From Paragemmobacter amnigenus (GTDB lineage: Bacteria > Pseudomonadota > Alphaproteobacteria > Rhodobacterales > Rhodobacteraceae): a stretch of DNA of 64,000 bases. How positions within the stretch are numbered: position 1 is the first letter of the stretch; each line of letters begins with the position of its first letter. Shown here piece by piece: positions 61,552-64,000 of the stretch. Below the pieces are notes generated by a model, which worked only from the letters and a program-made list of their open reading frames with translations, made no database searches and had not been told where the DNA came from. Location: assembly GCF_009908265.2 (NCBI RefSeq), contig NZ_JAAATX020000011.1, positions 1 through 64,000 of the forward strand. Direction: 5' to 3'. A program made the position numbers and the translations under genes.

Positions 61552-62271
61552 TCAGGCTTTCAGGGCAGAGAGCGCGGCGGCGAGGTCGATGGCGCCGTCA
61601 TAGAGCGCGCGGCCTGAGATGGCGCCCGCGATGATGCCGGTGTCGCGCAGCGCGATCAGGTCTTCCATCCGCGAGACGCCGCCGGAGGCGATGACGGGGA
61701 TGGTGACGGCGCGGGCCAGCGCCGCGGTCGCGTCGATGTTGGGGCCCTGCATGGCGCCGTCGCGGTCGATGTCGGTGTAGATGAGGGCGGCGACGCCTGC
61801 ATCCTCGAAGCTCTGGGCAAGGTCGGTGGCCATGACATCCGTCTCGGTCGCCCAGCCCTTGGTGGCGACGCGGCCCTTGCGGGCATCGATGCCGACGGCG
61901 ACCTTGCCCGGGAAGGCGCGGGCGGCCTCGCGCACCAGCGCGGGGTTTTCCACGGCGACGGTGCCGAGGATGACGCGGGCAAGGCCCTTTTCCAGCCACA
62001 TGGCGATGGTGGCCATGTCGCGGATGCCGCCGCCGAGCTGGGCGGGGACGCTGATGCGGGAGAGGATCGCCTCGACCGCCGCGGCGTTCACCGGTTCGCC
62101 AGCGAAGGCGCCGTTGAGGTCGACGAGGTGGAGCCATTCGCAGCCCGCCTGCTGGAACTTGAGCGCCTGTGCGGCGGGGTCGTCGCCGAAGACGGTGGCG
62201 GCGGACATCTCGCCGCGCAGGAGGCGGACGCATTGGCCGTCCTTCAGGTCGATGGCGGGGTAGAGGATCAT
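61552..62271 (-). CDS. hisA: Phosphoribosylformimino-5-aminoimidazole carboxamide ribotide isomerase
   Basis: 239 residues, TIM barrel homologous to HisF. Catalytic Asp8 in [14 protein letters not shown] and the second acid in IYTDIDRDG; the phosphate site is [12 protein letters not shown]. Fourth step of histidine synthesis. The 184-base spacer downstream holds a dispersed repeat, so hisA and hisF-hisE may be partly uncoupled. Upstream, the next gene is divergent. Confidence 0.96.
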   Translation of the reverse strand: MILYPAIDLKDGQCVRLLRGEMSAATVFGDDPAAQALKFQQAGCEWLHLVDLNGAFAGEPVNAAAVEAILSRISVPAQLGGGIRDMATIAMWLEKGLARVILGTVAVENPALVREAARAFPGKVAVGIDARKGRVATKGWATETDVMATDLAQSFEDAGVAALIYTDIDRDGAMQGPNIDATAALARAVTIPVIASGGVSRMEDLIALRDTGIIAGAISGRALYDGAIDLAAALSALKA

Positions 62272-62444
62272 GGGCGTGGTCCTGCGCGGTGGGGCTGTGC
62301 CGCGCGTTTGGCACGGGTCGCGCGGCGGGGCAAGGGGCGGGGTGGAGCGGCAGGTCGGGGTGCGCGACCCAACGTCAGGCTTGATCGGTGGCGCGGGACG
62401 GGGAAGATGGCGGCGTTCGGGGGCGTTTCAGGGAGGTTCGGTCG

Positions 62445-62837
62445 ATGAAACGGTTGGTGATGGCGGCGGCGGTGATGGCCGGAATGTCGGGCGCGGCATG
62501 GGCGGCGGATCCGGTGGAGGGGGTCTGGCAGACGGAGGTCGATGATGGCTCTTTTGCTCACATTACCATGTCACCCTGCGGTGAGGGATTTTGTGGCGTA
62601 ATTTCCAAGACGTTCAAGGAAGACGGATCAGAATACGTTTCAGAGAACCAAGGAAAAACCATCGTGATGGACATGATTCCCAGAGGAAACGATGAATATG
62701 AGGGTCAGGTTTTCCGCCCCTCCAACGGGAAGACCTATTACGGCACCATCGGTCTGGAGGGTAACATGCTCAAATTGTCTGGTTGCATTATAGGTGGATT
62801 GATCTGCGCCAAACAAAATTGGACTAGGGTTGAATAA
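62445..62837 (+). CDS. DUF2147-domain secreted protein, GC-mosaic gene
   Basis: 130 residues from MKRLVMAAAVMAGMSGAAWA, a Sec signal peptide cleaved near AWA-AD. The mature part (GVWQTEVDDGSFAHITMSP, CGVISKTF, GQVFRPSNGKTYYGTIGLEGNMLKLSGCI) matches the DUF2147 pattern of a small beta-barrel fold. Base use changes inside the gene: the first 35 codons are GC-rich like the region, after about 62548 the DNA is near 43-50% GC. This suggests recombination within the gene. The function of the family is unknown. Confidence 0.85.
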   Translation: MKRLVMAAAVMAGMSGAAWAADPVEGVWQTEVDDGSFAHITMSPCGEGFCGVISKTFKEDGSEYVSENQGKTIVMDMIPRGNDEYEGQVFRPSNGKTYYGTIGLEGNMLKLSGCIIGGLICAKQNWTRVE

Positions 62838-62936
62838 CGGGAGGTGCGTTTCTCCCCTTGATTGAAATAGAGATTGACTCGGCTGCTATCCGGCGATCAG
62901 TGTTGCGTGGATTGTAGGTGAACGCTTGGTAGTAAA

Positions 62937-63410
62937 ATGAAGGTAGCTGTTCCGGCGCTGTTGTTGGTACTCCTGTCGGGCTGTGTTTCAGATACCGTTT
63001 GGTATCAGGAGGGTGCTCGGCCAGCGGTGGTAAACGACGCGGCAACTGACTGTGCTGTTGAGGCAGTGAATAGAGTGCCGCAGAATACACAGCTTGGAAT
63101 GACCCCCGCTTATACAACTCCAGCCCAGACTTACTGCACAAGCGGGGGCTTCGGTTCGGTGAACTGCACGACTTATGGCGGTGACGTTCGCGGAGGTGAC
63201 ATTTATTCATACGATGCAAATAGTGGCCTTCGTCAGCAGGTGATGGCGCAGTGCATGGCGCGCCGAGGATATCAGCTCATTTCACTGCCGGTGTGCGCTC
63301 CGGAGAAAGTTCGAAACGTTGAGGTGGACCAGTCTCGCCTTCCTAAGTTGACGGAAAATTCTTGTTTGGTGCAGACGTCCACTGGATATGCGATGGTGAA
63401 CCCAGAGTAA
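62937..63410 (+). CDS. Low-GC lipoprotein of unknown function
   Basis: 157 residues from MKVAVPALLLVLLSGC, a lipoprotein signal with lipobox LLSGC. Mature part has repeated Tyr/Thr/Gly (TYCTSGGFGSVNCTTYGGDVRGG) and ends with PVCAPEK and CLVQTSTGYAM, six Cys in total after the lipobox. Codon use is AT-richer than nearly all other genes here. No family that I recognise. Lies 99 bases after the DUF2147 gene in the same direction. Confidence 0.75.
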   Translation: MKVAVPALLLVLLSGCVSDTVWYQEGARPAVVNDAATDCAVEAVNRVPQNTQLGMTPAYTTPAQTYCTSGGFGSVNCTTYGGDVRGGDIYSYDANSGLRQQVMAQCMARRGYQLISLPVCAPEKVRNVEVDQSRLPKLTENSCLVQTSTGYAMVNPE

Positions 63411-63445
63411 TTCAACCATCGCACTGGCGGCGGTTTGTTCTGACC

Positions 63446-63482
63446 AAGGGGTGCAGGGGCGACCTTGCGCCCCTTTGCTTTT
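63446..63482 (+). terminator. Terminator after the low-GC lipoprotein gene
   Basis: 10-bp stem AAGGGGTGCA (63446-63455) with TGCGCCCCTT (63466-63475), one G-T wobble, followed by TGCTTTT. It lies 35 bases past the lipoprotein stop codon and 12 before the next start codon. Confidence 0.8.
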
Positions 63483-63494
63483 GCGGGGGGTCCG

Positions 63495-64000
63495 ATGGGG
63501 CGGCGGGACTGGGGCTGGTTGGCGGTGCTGTCGCTGCTCTGGGGCGGGTCTTTCCTGTTTGTCGAGGTGGCGCTGCGCGGTCTGCCGCCGCTGGCGGTGG
63601 TGTGGTGCCGCGTGGCTGGCGGGGCGGTGCTGCTGGCGGGGGTGCTGCGCCTGACCGGGGCGGGCCTGCCGTGCGGGGGGCGGGTCTGGGGCGCGCTGGC
63701 GGTGATGGGGGTTCTGAACAATGCCGTGCCCTTCACGCTGTTCGCGCTGGCGCAGGGGCAGTTGGCGGGCGGTGTGGCGGCGATCCTGAACGCGATGACG
63801 CCGGTGCTGACGGTGCTGGCGCTGGCAGTGCTGGCGGGCGAGCGGCCGGGGGCGGGGCGGCTGGCCGGTGTGCTGGCGGGGTTTGCGGGTGTGGCGGTGA
63901 TGATGGGCGGCGCGCTGGAGGGCGAGGGCTGGGCCAAGCTGATGTGTCTGGGGGCGGCGGGGAGCTATGCGCTGGCCTCGGTCTGGGCGCGGCGGTTCGG
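63495..64000 (+). CDS. EamA/DMT-family transporter, 3' truncated by window edge
   Basis: 168 residues visible from ATG at 63495 with GGGGGGTCC upstream; the frame stays open to the end of the window. The N-terminus (WGWLAVLSLLWGGSFLFVEVALRGLPPL) is the typical EamA start, and further hydrophobic helices follow (ALAVMGVLNNAVPFTLFALAQGQL, AAILNAMTPVLTVLALAVLAGE). Returns to high-GC codon use. Substrate unknown. Confidence 0.88.
   Translation, partial: MGRRDWGWLAVLSLLWGGSFLFVEVALRGLPPLAVVWCRVAGGAVLLAGVLRLTGAGLPCGGRVWGALAVMGVLNNAVPFTLFALAQGQLAGGVAAILNAMTPVLTVLALAVLAGERPGAGRLAGVLAGFAGVAVMMGGALEGEGWAKLMCLGAAGSYALASVWARRF

Noticed and set aside
62548-63430. Low-GC segment as a prophage or insertion element
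   Set aside because: No transposase, integrase, inverted ends or target duplication seen; only two envelope-type genes.

Overview
The window is a high-GC alphaproteobacterial chromosome segment, most consistent with the Rhodobacteraceae. The evidence is the dense GC-rich coding with short gene gaps, a tetrameric sarcosine oxidase operon (soxBDAG), a Tad pilus locus of alphaproteobacterial (cpa) type, RTX and Hint proteins, PutA with a divergent Lrp-type regulator, MgtE, GlpX, and several short GC-rich palindromic repeats between genes. No phage, transposase, plasmid or CRISPR element is visible. All assignments come from reading the sequence; no database search was run.

Layout. 1-10600: a 5'-truncated RTX protein with a C-terminal Hint domain. 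After a 1 kb gene-poor gap come a very short ORF, a 1551-residue RTX protein with an embedded beta-propeller-like domain, and a plus-strand triad encoding a von Willebrand A (TadG-like), a TadE-like and a TadF-like protein. 10650-16850: tRNA-Glu, recJ, glpX, hom, a small lipoprotein and a pirin, with clusters of strong hairpins on both sides of glpX. 16950-19725: a second, paralogous vWA/TadE/TadF triad on the minus strand. 20156-33900: a glutamate-type dehydrogenase, soxBDAG, a purine (8-oxoguanine-type) deaminase, an RraB-like protein, an FNT transporter, a glycosyltransferase, guanine deaminase, mgtE and 5-formyl-THF cyclo-ligase.

33979-46117 (minus strand): the main Tad/Flp pilus assembly locus. 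In transcription order it holds two Flp pilins, CpaB/RcpC, CpaC/RcpA secretin, an OmpA lipoprotein, CpaE/TadZ, CpaF/TadA, TadB, TadC, two TPR proteins (TadD type), the prepilin peptidase CpaA/TadV and an AAA ATPase. The pilin genes are followed by a rho-independent terminator, which would make the pilin message more abundant than that of the machinery. TadE, TadF and TadG are absent from this locus, and the 16950-19725 triad is the likely supplier.

46476-64000: lytic transglycosylase, GNAT protein, 3-oxoacid CoA-transferase (two subunits), META-domain protein, EAL-domain protein, tRNA-Leu, a DMT exporter, Lrp regulator/putA, a glycosyltransferase-like protein, dimethylargininase, tRNA-Tyr, rlmB, a CoA-binding protein with a terminator-bearing leader, an array of four perfect hairpins, hisE-hisF-(membrane protein)-hisA, a low-GC segment carrying a DUF2147 gene and a lipoprotein, and the start of an EamA-family transporter cut by the right edge.

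Most noteworthy are: the RTX/beta-propeller protein placed directly upstream of its own vWA-TadE-TadF triad, with a paralogous triad about 6.4 kb away; the hairpin arrays; the terminators inside the pilus operon; and an abrupt GC drop that begins inside the DUF2147 gene.
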